The notes beneath the pieces were generated by a model. That model was not told the origin of the DNA and ran no database searches. It saw nothing but the letters and a program-made list of their open reading frames with translations. Position numbers and translations under genes: made by a program. This document shows positions 45,428 through 53,248 of a stretch of DNA of 55,991 bases, piece after piece. The DNA is from a bacterium BMS3Bbin05 (GTDB lineage: Bacteria; Nitrospirota; Thermodesulfovibrionia; Thermodesulfovibrionales; BMS3Bbin05): NCBI GenBank assembly GCA_002897855.1, contig BDTO01000073.1, positions 1 through 55,991 of the forward strand, given 5' to 3'. How positions within the stretch are numbered: position 1 is the first letter of the stretch; each line of letters starts with the position of its first letter.

Positions 45428-46639
45428 ATGATTGCATATTATTTTCTTCAGCAATTGTTTAATCCCCCCTTTAACAAAGGGGGGCAGGGGGGATTTGGGA
45501 AAGGTTTAATTATAAAATCCCCCTTAATCCCTCTTTCCCAAAGGGGGAGACTGCGCTGTTACGATATTCTAAATTTCTCAGCATTAAAATGCGTCACCGA
45601 ACTTACGAACAAGAGCACTAAGGTATGGAAAAATAAATTTTCCCATACTATTCGCATTATTCTAAATATATTTTTGGGGTTAGGCGGGGTGATTGCTTTA
45701 CTTGTCATTACCCCGGGCTTAAAAAGAACGGCATATGCGTTTCAGGGCCCCCTGTATATAAGGAATTCCCATCCAATGTTTGTGGGTACCGGCAGCCCCG
45801 TCCTGGAATCGGCTCAAATCAGGGAATCGTTTGATGTCGATCTGACTTATTCGAGTACCTATCTTGTTCGCAATTCCGGCGAATGGTCATTCAATATAGA
45901 CCTGGAGGCCCTGATAACAGATTTAAGGCTGAACAAGGTGGTAGGTAATAGACTGGAGCTGGGCCTGGATTTACCCTTAATAGATTATTATGGCGGGATT
46001 CTGGACGGTATGCTGAAATCATACCACGATACGTTTGGTTTTAGCGATTACGGAAGGGGCCTGCGCCCGGACAATGAGTTTCTATTTCAAGTAAACCACA
46101 ATGGACTGACAGTTGTAGAGGGTAAATCAGGGGGGGTGTCACTTGGCGATATAAAGATATCCGCCAGGGAAGTGCTTTCTGCAAATGATCCCGTTATCAG
46201 CATGAATGCTTTTCTGGAACTTCCTACCGGGGATGCGGATAAGGGGTACGGCAGCGGCGGTTATGAATGGGGGATGACTCTGCTAATGGATAAGACACTC
46301 GGAAGGAGTTTAATGGCATATACAAATTTGGGGATAGTGTTTGCGGACAAATACAGGGGAAGGGGGGGTATCGATCTCAGGAACTATCTCTTCGGCGGTC
46401 TCGGAATCGAGTGGATGTATACACGAAACCTCTCGCTTTATACGCAGTTCTTTATTCAGGATACCCCGTTTGAGAAGACGGGCATAAGGGAGATGGATGA
46501 GCCGGGCAGCATCCTGAGTTTCGGCGCCAAATATCTCGTCAGCAGGGATTTTGCCCTGGAGCTTTCATTCTCGGAAGACCCTAACACAGCCGGGGCCCCG
46601 GACTTCATGGTATCATTGGGAAGTTCGTATAAATATTGA
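45428..46639 (+). CDS. DUF3187 family outer-membrane beta-barrel protein (start uncertain)
   Basis: The conserved part starts near 45640: a signal helix (IFLGLGGVIALLVI), then AYAFQGPLYIRNSHPMF, then alternating strands ending in VSLGSSYKY with a terminal aromatic, as in barrels. The frame is open further up to 45305, but that part translates MITE E2 and the C/G-rich repeat, so it is not original coding sequence. ATG 45428 is the first start outside the MITE; TTG 45674 is possible. No ribosome site supports either. The native 5' end may have been displaced by repeats. Function is unknown beyond a likely surface role. Confidence 0.7.
   Translation: MIAYYFLQQLFNPPFNKGGQGGFGKGLIIKSPLIPLSQRGRLRCYDILNFSALKCVTELTNKSTKVWKNKFSHTIRIILNIFLGLGGVIALLVITPGLKRTAYAFQGPLYIRNSHPMFVGTGSPVLESAQIRESFDVDLTYSSTYLVRNSGEWSFNIDLEALITDLRLNKVVGNRLELGLDLPLIDYYGGILDGMLKSYHDTFGFSDYGRGLRPDNEFLFQVNHNGLTVVEGKSGGVSLGDIKISAREVLSANDPVISMNAFLELPTGDADKGYGSGGYEWGMTLLMDKTLGRSLMAYTNLGIVFADKYRGRGGIDLRNYLFGGLGIEWMYTRNLSLYTQFFIQDTPFEKTGIREMDEPGSILSFGAKYLVSRDFALELSFSEDPNTAGAPDFMVSLGSSYKY
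45461..45548. repeat. C/G-rich palindromic intergenic repeat
   Basis: AATCCCCCCTTTAACAAAGG on one side and TCTTTCCCAAAGGGGGAGA on the other bracket GGGGGGATTTGGGAAAGG and AATCCCCCTTAATCCC. The whole stretch folds on itself. It lies inside the open frame that precedes the DUF3187 gene. Confidence 0.6.
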
Positions 46640-46655
46640 TTACTGAGTCAGGATG

Positions 46656-46692
46656 GAAGGGGTTTGGTTTTTTACCAACCCCCAACCCCTTC
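46656..46692 (+). terminator. Hairpin after DUF3187, start of repeat R3 copy 2
   Basis: GAAGGGGTTTGGT, a T-rich loop, then ACCAACCCCCAACCCCTTC, followed by TTTC. It lies 16 bp past the stop codon. It is a plausible terminator, and the C-rich side continues into repeat R3 (inverse of 29331-29380). Confidence 0.55.
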
Positions 46693-46830
46693 TTTCTTTG
46701 CACCTGAGCCATTGAGCTTGCCGGCTTGTCCCGACAAAGTCGGGGCTTGCCAGCCTCTTCAGTCTTCAGCCTTCAGCCTTTCCTTCAGTCCGTGTCCATA
46801 CGTGGCAAAAGTAAGTCTTCCGATGTGAAA
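46677..46830. repeat. Composite of dispersed repeats R3 and R2 fragment
   Basis: CAACCCCTTCTTTCTTTGCA and CTGAGCCATTGAGCTTGCC are the inverse of the repeat after tgt. A CCCGACAAAGTCGGG hairpin follows. The end (about 46781-46830: TTCAGTCCGTGTCC, then GTGGCAAAAGTAAGTCTTCC) matches the right end of R2 and its flank at 49618-49668. Confidence 0.65.
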
Positions 46831-46953
46831 ATTACCTTGACTCATGGGTATTATCAGGATAATATTTTAGTATTAATGGACATGCCGTTTTGAGGGGGGG
46901 GAGCTGCAAATATACCCCTTGAGATGTACAAATTATCAATCAGGGAGGAAATC

Positions 46954-48825
46954 ATGAAAAAAGGACTATCAGGAGTAATAGCAACAGTGCTTCTGTCCAT
47001 AGCCGTTGTCATAACAGGCTGTGGTGGAGGAGGAGGAGGCAGCAGCAGCAGTACACCTACCTACACCGTAGGAGGCACAGTGTCAGGACTCAGCGGCACA
47101 GTAGTGCTTCAGAACAACGGAGGGGACGGCCTTACAATAACAGCAGATGGGACATTTACCTTTTCGACTGCGATAGCAGATGGCTCTGCCTATAGTGTAA
47201 CAGTAAAGACACAGCCTGCTACACAGACATGTTCAGTTGCAAATGGAACAGGGACAGTATCGGGGGCGAATATAACAGATGTAACAGTAACATGCTCAGT
47301 TAACACTTACACAGTAGGCGGTACAGTGACGGGGCTTGCATCAGGTGAGACAGTGGTATTGCAGAACAATGGAGGAAATGACCTGGCGGCAACCGCAGAC
47401 GGCTCATTCACATTCGCTACCGGGCTTGCCGACGGTGCAGCTTATGCGGTAACGGTGAAGACACACCCCGGTGCACAGAGCTGTTTTGTGACAAATGGTT
47501 CGGGGACGATATCCGGGGCGAATGTAACGAATGTAGCAGTCAACTGTTATGACTCAGGGACACTCGATACCTCGTTTGACACAGACGGCATAGTTGTCCA
47601 TAACGGTGCAGCAGGCGGAAACGCAGAGGACGAAGGGTATGCCATTACGATTGAGGATAATGGGAAGATACTCGTTGCCGGATACAGCTATAGTTCCAGC
47701 AATTACGACATGGTCATATGGAGGTACAACCCTGATGGGACACTTGATACATCGTTTGACACAGACGGCATAGTCGTCCATGACAACGCAGCAGGCGGAA
47801 GTAGTGATGACTATGGCTATTCCATCACCACGGACTCAAGTGGAAAGATATTGGTTACGGGGTGTAGCTTGAACAGCTCAGGCAATTATGACATGGTCAT
47901 ATGGAGGTACAACCCTGATGGGACACTCGATACATCATTTGATGTAGACGGTATAGTTGTCCATGACAATGCTGCAGGCGGAAGTAGTGATGACTGTGGC
48001 TACTCCATCACCACTGACTCCAATGGCAGGATATTGGTTGCGGGATATAGCTATAACAGTTCCGATACTGATATGGTTATCTGGAGGTATCTCCCTGATG
48101 GGACACTGGATACCACCTTTGGCACGAACGGCGTAGTTGTTCATGATAGTGCAGCAGGCGGAAATAGTTGGGACGAGGGCCACTCTATCACAACCGACTC
48201 AGGCAGTAAGATACTTGTTACAGGGTTTAGCTACAACGGCTCAAATTACGATATGGTCATCTGGAGGTATAACAGTGATGGGACACTCGATACATCATTT
48301 GACACAGACGGCATAGTCGTCCATGACAACGCAGCAGGCGGAAGTGGTGATGACTTTGGCAATTCCATTATCACTGATGCAGACGGGAAGATACTTGTTG
48401 CGGGGTCGAGCTACAATGGCTCCAATAGCGACATGGCAATCTGGAGGTATAATACAGATGGGACACTGGATACAACATTCGGCACAGGCGGCATAGTTAT
48501 CCATGACAATGCAGCAGGCGGAAGTGGTGGTGACTATGGCAGATCTATCACGAACGACTCAAACGGAAAGATAGTTGTTACGGGGAATAGCGGCAACGGC
48601 TCCTACAATGATGACATGGTTATCTGGAGGTACAATCCTGATGGGACACTCGACCCCAGCTTTGACACGGATGGCATAGTTGTCCATAATGGTGCAGCAG
48701 GTGGGAATAGTCAGGACTGCGGCTACTCCATCACGACCGATTCAATCGGAAAGATACTGGTTGCAGGAAAAAGTAAGAATAGTTCCGGCAATTACGACAT
48801 GGTGATATGGAGGTATATACCCTGA
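46954..48825 (+). CDS. Lipoprotein with seven delta-60 (DUF5122-type) beta-propeller repeats
   Basis: 623 residues from ATG 46954, with GGGAGG 6 nt upstream. A lipoprotein signal ends in VITGC, followed by a Gly/Ser linker. Two copies of a domain of about 80 residues follow (TYTVGGTVSGL, then VLQNNGG, then TVTC). Seven repeats of about 60-63 residues come next, each starting GTLDTSFDTDGI or similar and ending DMVIWRY. These match delta-60 repeats and should close into one propeller. It is probably a surface-exposed binding protein. The repeats are nearly identical in DNA, so copy number may vary between strains. Confidence 0.85.
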   Translation: MKKGLSGVIATVLLSIAVVITGCGGGGGGSSSSTPTYTVGGTVSGLSGTVVLQNNGGDGLTITADGTFTFSTAIADGSAYSVTVKTQPATQTCSVANGTGTVSGANITDVTVTCSVNTYTVGGTVTGLASGETVVLQNNGGNDLAATADGSFTFATGLADGAAYAVTVKTHPGAQSCFVTNGSGTISGANVTNVAVNCYDSGTLDTSFDTDGIVVHNGAAGGNAEDEGYAITIEDNGKILVAGYSYSSSNYDMVIWRYNPDGTLDTSFDTDGIVVHDNAAGGSSDDYGYSITTDSSGKILVTGCSLNSSGNYDMVIWRYNPDGTLDTSFDVDGIVVHDNAAGGSSDDCGYSITTDSNGRILVAGYSYNSSDTDMVIWRYLPDGTLDTTFGTNGVVVHDSAAGGNSWDEGHSITTDSGSKILVTGFSYNGSNYDMVIWRYNSDGTLDTSFDTDGIVVHDNAAGGSGDDFGNSIITDADGKILVAGSSYNGSNSDMAIWRYNTDGTLDTTFGTGGIVIHDNAAGGSGGDYGRSITNDSNGKIVVTGNSGNGSYNDDMVIWRYNPDGTLDPSFDTDGIVVHNGAAGGNSQDCGYSITTDSIGKILVAGKSKNSSGNYDMVIWRYIP

Positions 48826-48840
48826 GCATAATAATGAATA

Positions 48841-49017
48841 ATGGCGCTTGTCTGTGCTGTTAAGTATCCGCTTGCATCAAGTATTATCCTGATAATAGGC
48901 GGAGCAGCTCTGATAAGGAGGAGATGGAGGGGCAGGGGGCGAACCTCCCCCGGCCCCTCCTTTGTAAGAAGGGGAGTTGCTCCTTCCCGTGGATGCGGTG
49001 TAACAATCTCATTCTGA
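48841..49017 (+). other. Short ORF with a sorting-signal-like tail, probably a relic
   Basis: 58 codons immediately after the lipoprotein gene. YPLASSIILIIGGAALIRRRW is a hydrophobic stretch followed by Arg residues, the layout of a PEP-CTERM or similar C-terminal anchor. The rest is translated repeat sequence. There is no ribosome site. It could be the leftover end of a sorted surface protein or chance. Confidence 0.25.
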
Positions 49018-49260
49018 GGCTTTAGCAGAAGAATCTCTTCTTAACCCCACCCATCCTCCCCTTAAATTAAGGGGAGGAGAGAGGAGGGGTTATCCTGATG
49101 GAACGCTTTTTTTAGTCATTCTGAGGGCGAAGCACGAAGAATCTCAGAAGTCGGAATTTTTCGACGGAGCCTGCCCTGAGCGGAAAGAAGCGGAAATGCG
49201 AACCCTTCAACAGGCTCAGGGTGACGAATAGCGAAGGGTTTGGAATGACAAACAAGGCAA

Positions 49261-49490
49261 TTGATCTTCCCGGCGGCTCCGCCGCCGGTAATCTAATGCA
49301 GGGAATAAATTATTATTATATTCGCTCCCCGATAAAAAACTCCCCGACAAGCCGGGACAGCCGGGACAGGCACTTCCGCTTGCTATCCATTGATCTTCCC
49401 AGTGGCTCCGCCACCGGTAATCTAATGTAAGGAAGATTTTTACTATTATATTCGCTCACTTCCGCTCGCTATCCATTTAAATAACTTTTA
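49261..49490 (+). repeat. Two tandem hairpin-bearing repeat units
   Basis: Each unit starts TTGATCTTCCC, has a hairpin, then GGTAATCTAATG, then TATTATATTCGCTC. Copy 1 starts at 49261 and copy 2 at 49390. The hairpins are GGCGGC-TCC-GCCGCC and AGTGGC-TCC-GCCACC. One C:G pair has become T:A, which preserves pairing. Confidence 0.65.
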
Positions 49491-49542
49491 AATTTTCTAT
49501 CTGTATTTATCCGTGTAAATCTGCGGCCGAAAAATCTTTTTT

Positions 49543-49642
49543 TGCCACAGACTTTCACAGACTTTTTTTAAAGATTCTTTATTATTTTAAAACCATATAT
49601 AGCCTTTTATTTTTTTTCTTCAGTCCGTGTCCGTCTGTGGCA
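49543..49642. repeat. Dispersed repeat R2, uninterrupted copy (empty MITE site)
   Basis: It runs from TGCCACAGACTTTCACAGAC to GTCCGTCTGTGGCA with inverted ends. The centre reads AAAACCATATATAGCC, with one TATATA where the copy at 25.8-26.1 kb carries MITE D. Confidence 0.75.
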
Positions 49643-49767
49643 AAAGTAAGTCTTCCGATGTGAAACAGGCGTGGAATAAAAGTTGAAAGACAATAGGATA
49701 TTTAAGTATAATCTTGACAAAGATATATGGTCATCCGTAAAGAGTTGCGGCTGAATCAGGGGGTTGC

Positions 49768-50721
49768 ATGAATATTCTTATATCAGGTTCTCTGGCGTAT
49801 GACAGAATCATGAACTTTCCGGGGAAGTTTTCCGACCACATACTCCCCGACAAGATTCATATCTTAAATGTCTGTTTCATGATAGACGGTCTGAGAGAAA
49901 ATTTTGGCGGCACGGCAGGCAATATCGCCTATACCCTTTCACTTCTCGGAGAGACCCCGACGATCCTTGCGACTGCAGGCAGTGATTTCGGCAAATACAG
50001 GAACTGGCTTTTGAAGAATAATATCCCGATAGATCATGTAAAGGTTTTCGATGATGTGCTTACCGCCGGAGCATACATCACAACCGACAAGTCCGACAAC
50101 CAGATAACAGCATTCAATCCCGGTGCAATGAATTGCAGGGCGGGATTCGATCTGGATTTGATTAATCCTGAGAAAGCGCTTGCTATAATATCACCCGGCA
50201 ATCTTGAAGATATGTATAATTATTCAAGGGTGTTTAAAGAAAGGGGCGTGGATTATATCTTCGATCCGGGTCAGTCGCTCCCGGCATGGTCCGGAGAGCA
50301 GCTTGCCGGGATGATAGACGGTTCAAAAATATTCATCTGCAACGACTACGAACTCCAACTCACACTTGAAAAGACGTCTATGGAACTGGAGGATGTCCTG
50401 AAGAAGACCGGCATGCTGATTGTAACAAAGGGTGAAGAGGGTTCAGAGATAAATACGGGGGAAGACGGGAAGATTAATCGAATCCATATACCGGCTGCTC
50501 CTGCCGACCCGGTAAAAGACCCGACCGGTGCGGGAGATGCTTACAGGGCCGGGCTGATCAAAGGCCTTATTCTGAACGGAGGCGATATCGAGCACGCCGC
50601 CAGAATGGGTGCCGTAGCTGCAACGTATTCAGTTGAAAATTACGGTACACAGACGTTTCATTTCACACCCGAATCATTTAATGAACGCTTTAAGGCCGCT
50701 TTCGGAGAGAAGGCTTTTTGA
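49768..50721 (+). CDS. PfkB family carbohydrate/nucleoside kinase (adenosine kinase-like)
   Basis: 317 residues. FGGTAGNIAYTLSLLG (about 47-62) is the first PfkB signature. DPTGAGDAYRAGLIKGL near 248-264 is the second, with the catalytic Asp in GAGD. The substrate lid residues (SLAYDRIMNFPG, then NPGAMN) resemble bacterial adenosine or ribose kinases. It phosphorylates a sugar or nucleoside using ATP; adenosine is my best guess. No neighbour clarifies the substrate. Confidence 0.85.
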   Translation: MNILISGSLAYDRIMNFPGKFSDHILPDKIHILNVCFMIDGLRENFGGTAGNIAYTLSLLGETPTILATAGSDFGKYRNWLLKNNIPIDHVKVFDDVLTAGAYITTDKSDNQITAFNPGAMNCRAGFDLDLINPEKALAIISPGNLEDMYNYSRVFKERGVDYIFDPGQSLPAWSGEQLAGMIDGSKIFICNDYELQLTLEKTSMELEDVLKKTGMLIVTKGEEGSEINTGEDGKINRIHIPAAPADPVKDPTGAGDAYRAGLIKGLILNGGDIEHAARMGAVAATYSVENYGTQTFHFTPESFNERFKAAFGEKAF

Positions 50722-50763
50722 TTTATTTTCTGTCTGCCGGCCATGAGAAAAATAAACGACCGG

Positions 50764-50979
50764 CTATTTGCCCTTGAATGAAGCAATTCCCTTGAGCACG
50801 AGGAGCCCCCATGGGATTCCGTGAAGGAAGAGGTCGAACCGGTCTATCGGTTTTTTCAGCTCTCCGTGAACAAGCATCCGGATCTTTTCAACGATATGGG
50901 GAGGGCTGAATGGAGCGAGACCGAGAGTCAGGCAGAGTATTATGACCAGTCCCCATGAGAGATTCCCAATCCATTGCAT
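50764..50979 (-). CDS. Small conserved two-helix membrane protein
   Basis: 71 residues from ATG 50979; the frame is open 21 codons further upstream and the start is not certain. Two hydrophobic segments (WGLVIILCLTLGLAPF and GIPWGLLVLKGI) flank HIVEKIRMLVHGELKKPIDRFD. I recall similar proteins mislabelled RND transporter in databases, but this is far too small for one. Function is unknown. A TATAAT lies upstream on the minus strand. Confidence 0.68.
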   Translation of the reverse strand: MQWIGNLSWGLVIILCLTLGLAPFSPPHIVEKIRMLVHGELKKPIDRFDLFLHGIPWGLLVLKGIASFKGK

Positions 50980-51042
50980 AAGCACATCCGTCTCAGTAAT
51001 AGTAACGCCTCCGAGATTATATATTATAACAATATATTTCAA

Positions 51043-51831
51043 TCAAAGACAGCGGGAAATATACACCGAAAAACAGAGATAGAAAGGTTTAAGGGTTGAC
51101 AGGACAGGCGCTTCACTTATTCTCGACCCCGGTTCCCGGAGTCTCCGAGGTCGGTATTAAGCAGGCCTTATAATGAGGTGCATATCAATTTGATTTCGGT
51201 GACGGGACCGTTTCGAGTGCATTTATGATTTATCACATCCGTCCCGCAGGTCAGAGATTTGCAGGGCAGCAAAATCTATAAGCTCTCCCTGTTATCCGGA
51301 GGACTGCGAACGCCAAGAACATTTCTGTCGGCCACATGGGTATAAATCATGGTGGTATTCATGTTCTTGTGACCGGGGAGTTCCTGGACAGTCCTTATGT
51401 CATAGCCGTTTTCGCTGAAGTGTGTTGCACAACTGTGCCGCAGGGCATGAATGGATGCCTGTTTCGTGATGCCGGCTTTGATTACTGTTTCCTTGAATGC
51501 CCTTTGTAGCGATGATGGATGAACATGATGGCGATAGAAAGGGACATACTTGCATGGTACATCCCCTTTAGATACCGGAAACTCTCAAAATTCTTCTAAC
51601 ATAATAATTTACAAATATTATTACTCATCACTATAACATCATAATGTGAATTATTAGAATGCATAAAGGGGGCGTAATCAGTAAAAAAGGTGTATATTCA
51701 CTTGATTTTATACTTTACTTCTGATACTCTTTTTCAAGATGCAGAATAAAGTTAAAAGATAATGTCGGGCGGAACCACGGCTATAAGAGTGAGGGTTTGA
51801 ATGACTCAACAAATTAATAAACACATTCGCG
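51043..51831. other. Gap holding the integrase relic and the presumed attI side of an integron
   Basis: About 790 bp. It contains the integrase pseudogene at 51276-51584, and otherwise no gene. The AT-rich stretch 51590-51720 lies where attI would be expected; I cannot identify attI itself. Confidence 0.6.
51276..51584 (-). pseudogene. Integron-type tyrosine integrase, C-terminal relic
   Basis: Hand translation shows an open frame without a start codon. It contains [15 protein letters not shown], then [20 protein letters not shown], then [19 protein letters not shown], then MIYTHV and [10 protein letters not shown]. Box II HxLRH, the GHK His and the nucleophile Tyr are all present. RTVQEL with GHK and the GVRSPPD tail are typical of IntI-like integrases rather than XerC/D. 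The N-terminal two-thirds, including the box I Arg, is missing behind a stop at about 51585. The gene is therefore dead. It faces away from the cassettes to its right, the normal integron geometry. Confidence 0.82.
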
Positions 51832-52116
51832 ATGAAAAAAATAATAGCTGAATTTGCTATTCGTCGAGCAAAGATAACCCGAGTAGCGGTTGTCGGCGGA
51901 ATATTGGTTGGTATTACCGTACTTGCCCAGTACGAAGGCACTATCAAATCAAGTGCCACAGCTCTGATTTTACTTACGCTCTCATTTATATTGGCGGCGT
52001 TTGTAGGTTTTAAACTGTGGCGCTGCCCTTCATGCAACGGATATTTGGGGAAATTATATCTGGGTCTGGACCAGCCAAAGTTTTGCCCTAATTGTGGGGT
52101 CAAGTTAGTTGAGTAG
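51832..52116 (+). CDS. Small membrane protein with zinc ribbon (possible cassette 1 gene)
   Basis: 94 residues. Two hydrophobic segments (about 18-33 and 42-61) precede a zinc ribbon with CPSC and CPNC. Function is unknown. The ribosome site is weak. It lies between the integrase relic and an attC-like site, in the orientation of cassette genes. The segment start is less certain than for the vapBC cassette. A hairpin (AAGCGG...CCGCTT) lies right after the stop. Confidence 0.6.
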   Translation: MKKIIAEFAIRRAKITRVAVVGGILVGITVLAQYEGTIKSSATALILLTLSFILAAFVGFKLWRCPSCNGYLGKLYLGLDQPKFCPNCGVKLVE

Positions 52117-52504
52117 ATAAGCGGTGACCATCGCATAACCCTTATAATGCCTCCGCTTGTTCCCGAAAAGCTCTGCATCCCAACTTGTCGGGAAGAAGTT
52201 TCACTCTACGGGACAGGTAGACGCAAAAGCGATCCTGATCGGAAATAAAATAGGAAGTGTCATTTCCTTGTTTTTTTAAAGATTGCCCTTTAGTTCCGGC
52301 TTTATTTCCATAAACGGTTTCAGATCAAAGTCTGCCTGTCTGCGTGCACCGCACAGGCAGGCGCCAAACATATCGTGGCCTGGCAGTCAGTTTCTTTAAA
52401 ATCTGTGTGTTTTAGTCTAAAGTCTCATACAGGGTCTCCTTTGTGTAAAGTTTTTGGGTTCCTGAATCATACCTGTTTCGGGTATGGTTCAGGAAGGCCT
52501 TAAT

Positions 52505-52596
52505 GAGTATCAACCGGCTCGACCTGACACGGATTAGCCTCTTATGTTTTACCATCTCGGCTGGTTGCCCGTGCGGGTCAGCCAGAACGTTATCTG
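52505..52596 (+). other. attC-like site 1 (end of presumed cassette 1)
   Basis: GAGTATCAAC is followed by GGCTCGACCTGACACGG, a variable middle, CCGTGCGGGTCAGCC, and AGAACG|TTATCTG. The two arms pair as GGCT-GACC-G-CACGG with unpaired C and A, the extrahelical-base layout of attC sites. The junction base is G52589, followed by TT. Confidence 0.6.
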
Positions 52597-52615
52597 ACCA
52601 AATCTACAACCACTC

Positions 52616-52644
52616 TTGACATTTGCATACTATTGATGCATACT
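52616..52644 (+). promoter_or_regulatory. vapBC promoter and probable operator
   Basis: TTGACA (52616-52621), 17-bp spacer, CATACT (52639-52644). The stretch from there to the ribosome site repeats GCATACTA and GCATATAATAATGCATAT, inverted-repeat text of the kind VapB-type antitoxins bind. The cassette therefore carries its own promoter. Confidence 0.65.
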
Positions 52645-52682
52645 AAAGCATATAATAATGCATATTGCCAAAAGGAGGCTTT

Positions 52683-52880
52683 ATGAGAACAACACTAAAT
52701 ATAGAAGATGAACTTCTTGATGAAGCGGCAAAGTTGACCGGCATTAAGGAGAAAACCTCTCTCGTCAGGCTTGGGCTTCAAGCTCTTATATCAAGGGAAA
52801 GTGCAAAGAGACTATCCAAACTTGGCGGAACTGAGAAGAAATTGAAGATGATGCCACGTAGAAGAACAGCAGGCGCATAA
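52683..52880 (+). CDS. vapB: VapB-type antitoxin
   Basis: 65 residues from ATG 52683, preceded by AAAGGAGG. MRTTLNIEDELLDEAAKLTGI is the ribbon-helix-helix DNA-binding start of the DUF2191/VapB group. KTSLVRLGLQAL completes it, and the basic C-terminal tail would wrap the toxin. It should repress its own promoter. It ends one base before vapC. Confidence 0.88.
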   Translation: MRTTLNIEDELLDEAAKLTGIKEKTSLVRLGLQALISRESAKRLSKLGGTEKKLKMMPRRRTAGA

Positions 52881-52881
52881 A

Positions 52882-53238
52882 ATGGTTCTTGTTGACACTT
52901 CTGTGTGGGTGGCATATTTACGGGATGGGACTACCGGGCTTGAAGCCTTGTTGAATGATGGTCACGCTGTCTGTCATCAGTTTATCATTGGTGAGCTTGC
53001 TTGTGGGAATCTCAAGAATAGGGCTGAAATACTTTCTCTTCTCCAGGCACTCCCTATGGCGCTTCATACAGAACATGAAGAGGTGATGAGGTTCATAGAA
53101 AAAAATCATCTTATGGGAAAAGGGTTGGGGTACATTGATATACACTTGCTTGCATCAGCTATCTTGAGCGAAGTACCCTTGTGGACGCTCGACAAGAGAC
53201 TGGGTGAAGTTGCTTTAGAACTGGGATTAAAATATTGA
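52882..53238 (+). CDS. vapC: VapC-type PIN domain ribonuclease toxin
   Basis: 118 residues. Acidic PIN residues are visible: Asp5 in VDTSVW, Glu in GELACG (about 38), Asp in LGYIDIHLLAS (about 90) and Asp in TLDKRL. It cleaves RNA (tRNA in studied members) unless bound by VapB. It starts 1 base after vapB and ends just before attC-like site 2. All catalytic residues are intact, so it is probably functional. Confidence 0.9.
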   Translation: MVLVDTSVWVAYLRDGTTGLEALLNDGHAVCHQFIIGELACGNLKNRAEILSLLQALPMALHTEHEEVMRFIEKNHLMGKGLGYIDIHLLASAILSEVPLWTLDKRLGEVALELGLKY

Positions 53239-53248
53239 ACATTAGGAC

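Larger units (their letters stand above)
48826..49767. other. Repeat-rich intergenic region before the PfkB kinase
   Basis: 940 bp with no confident gene. From left: a possible 58-codon relic (48841-49017); C/G-rich inverted repeats around 49043-49090 (AACCCCACCCATCCTCCCC against GGGGAGGAGAGAGGAGGGGTT); fragments of CAACAGGCTCAGGGTGAC; two tandem hairpin units (49261-49490); and repeat R2 (49543-49642). Confidence 0.65.
52117..52682. other. Gap between cassette genes: hairpins and attC-like site 1
   Basis: 566 bp, no gene found. It contains a strong hairpin at about 52335-52365 (CCTGTCTGCG...CGCACAGGCAGG). A second hairpin lies at 52459-52495 (TTCCTGAATCATACC...GGTATGGTTCAGGAA). Then come attC-like site 1 and the vapB promoter. 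Confidence 0.6.

Noticed and set aside
47554-48820. CRISPR-like periodicity
   Set aside because: The period of about 185 bp lies in frame within a coding gene and corresponds to protein delta-60 repeats. The units are far too long and lack spacer structure.
51276-51584. XerC/XerD recombinase or phage integrase
   Set aside because: The GVRSPPD tail and RTVQEL-GHK context fit integron integrases better, and the gene is truncated. No phage genes or tRNA attachment site lie nearby.
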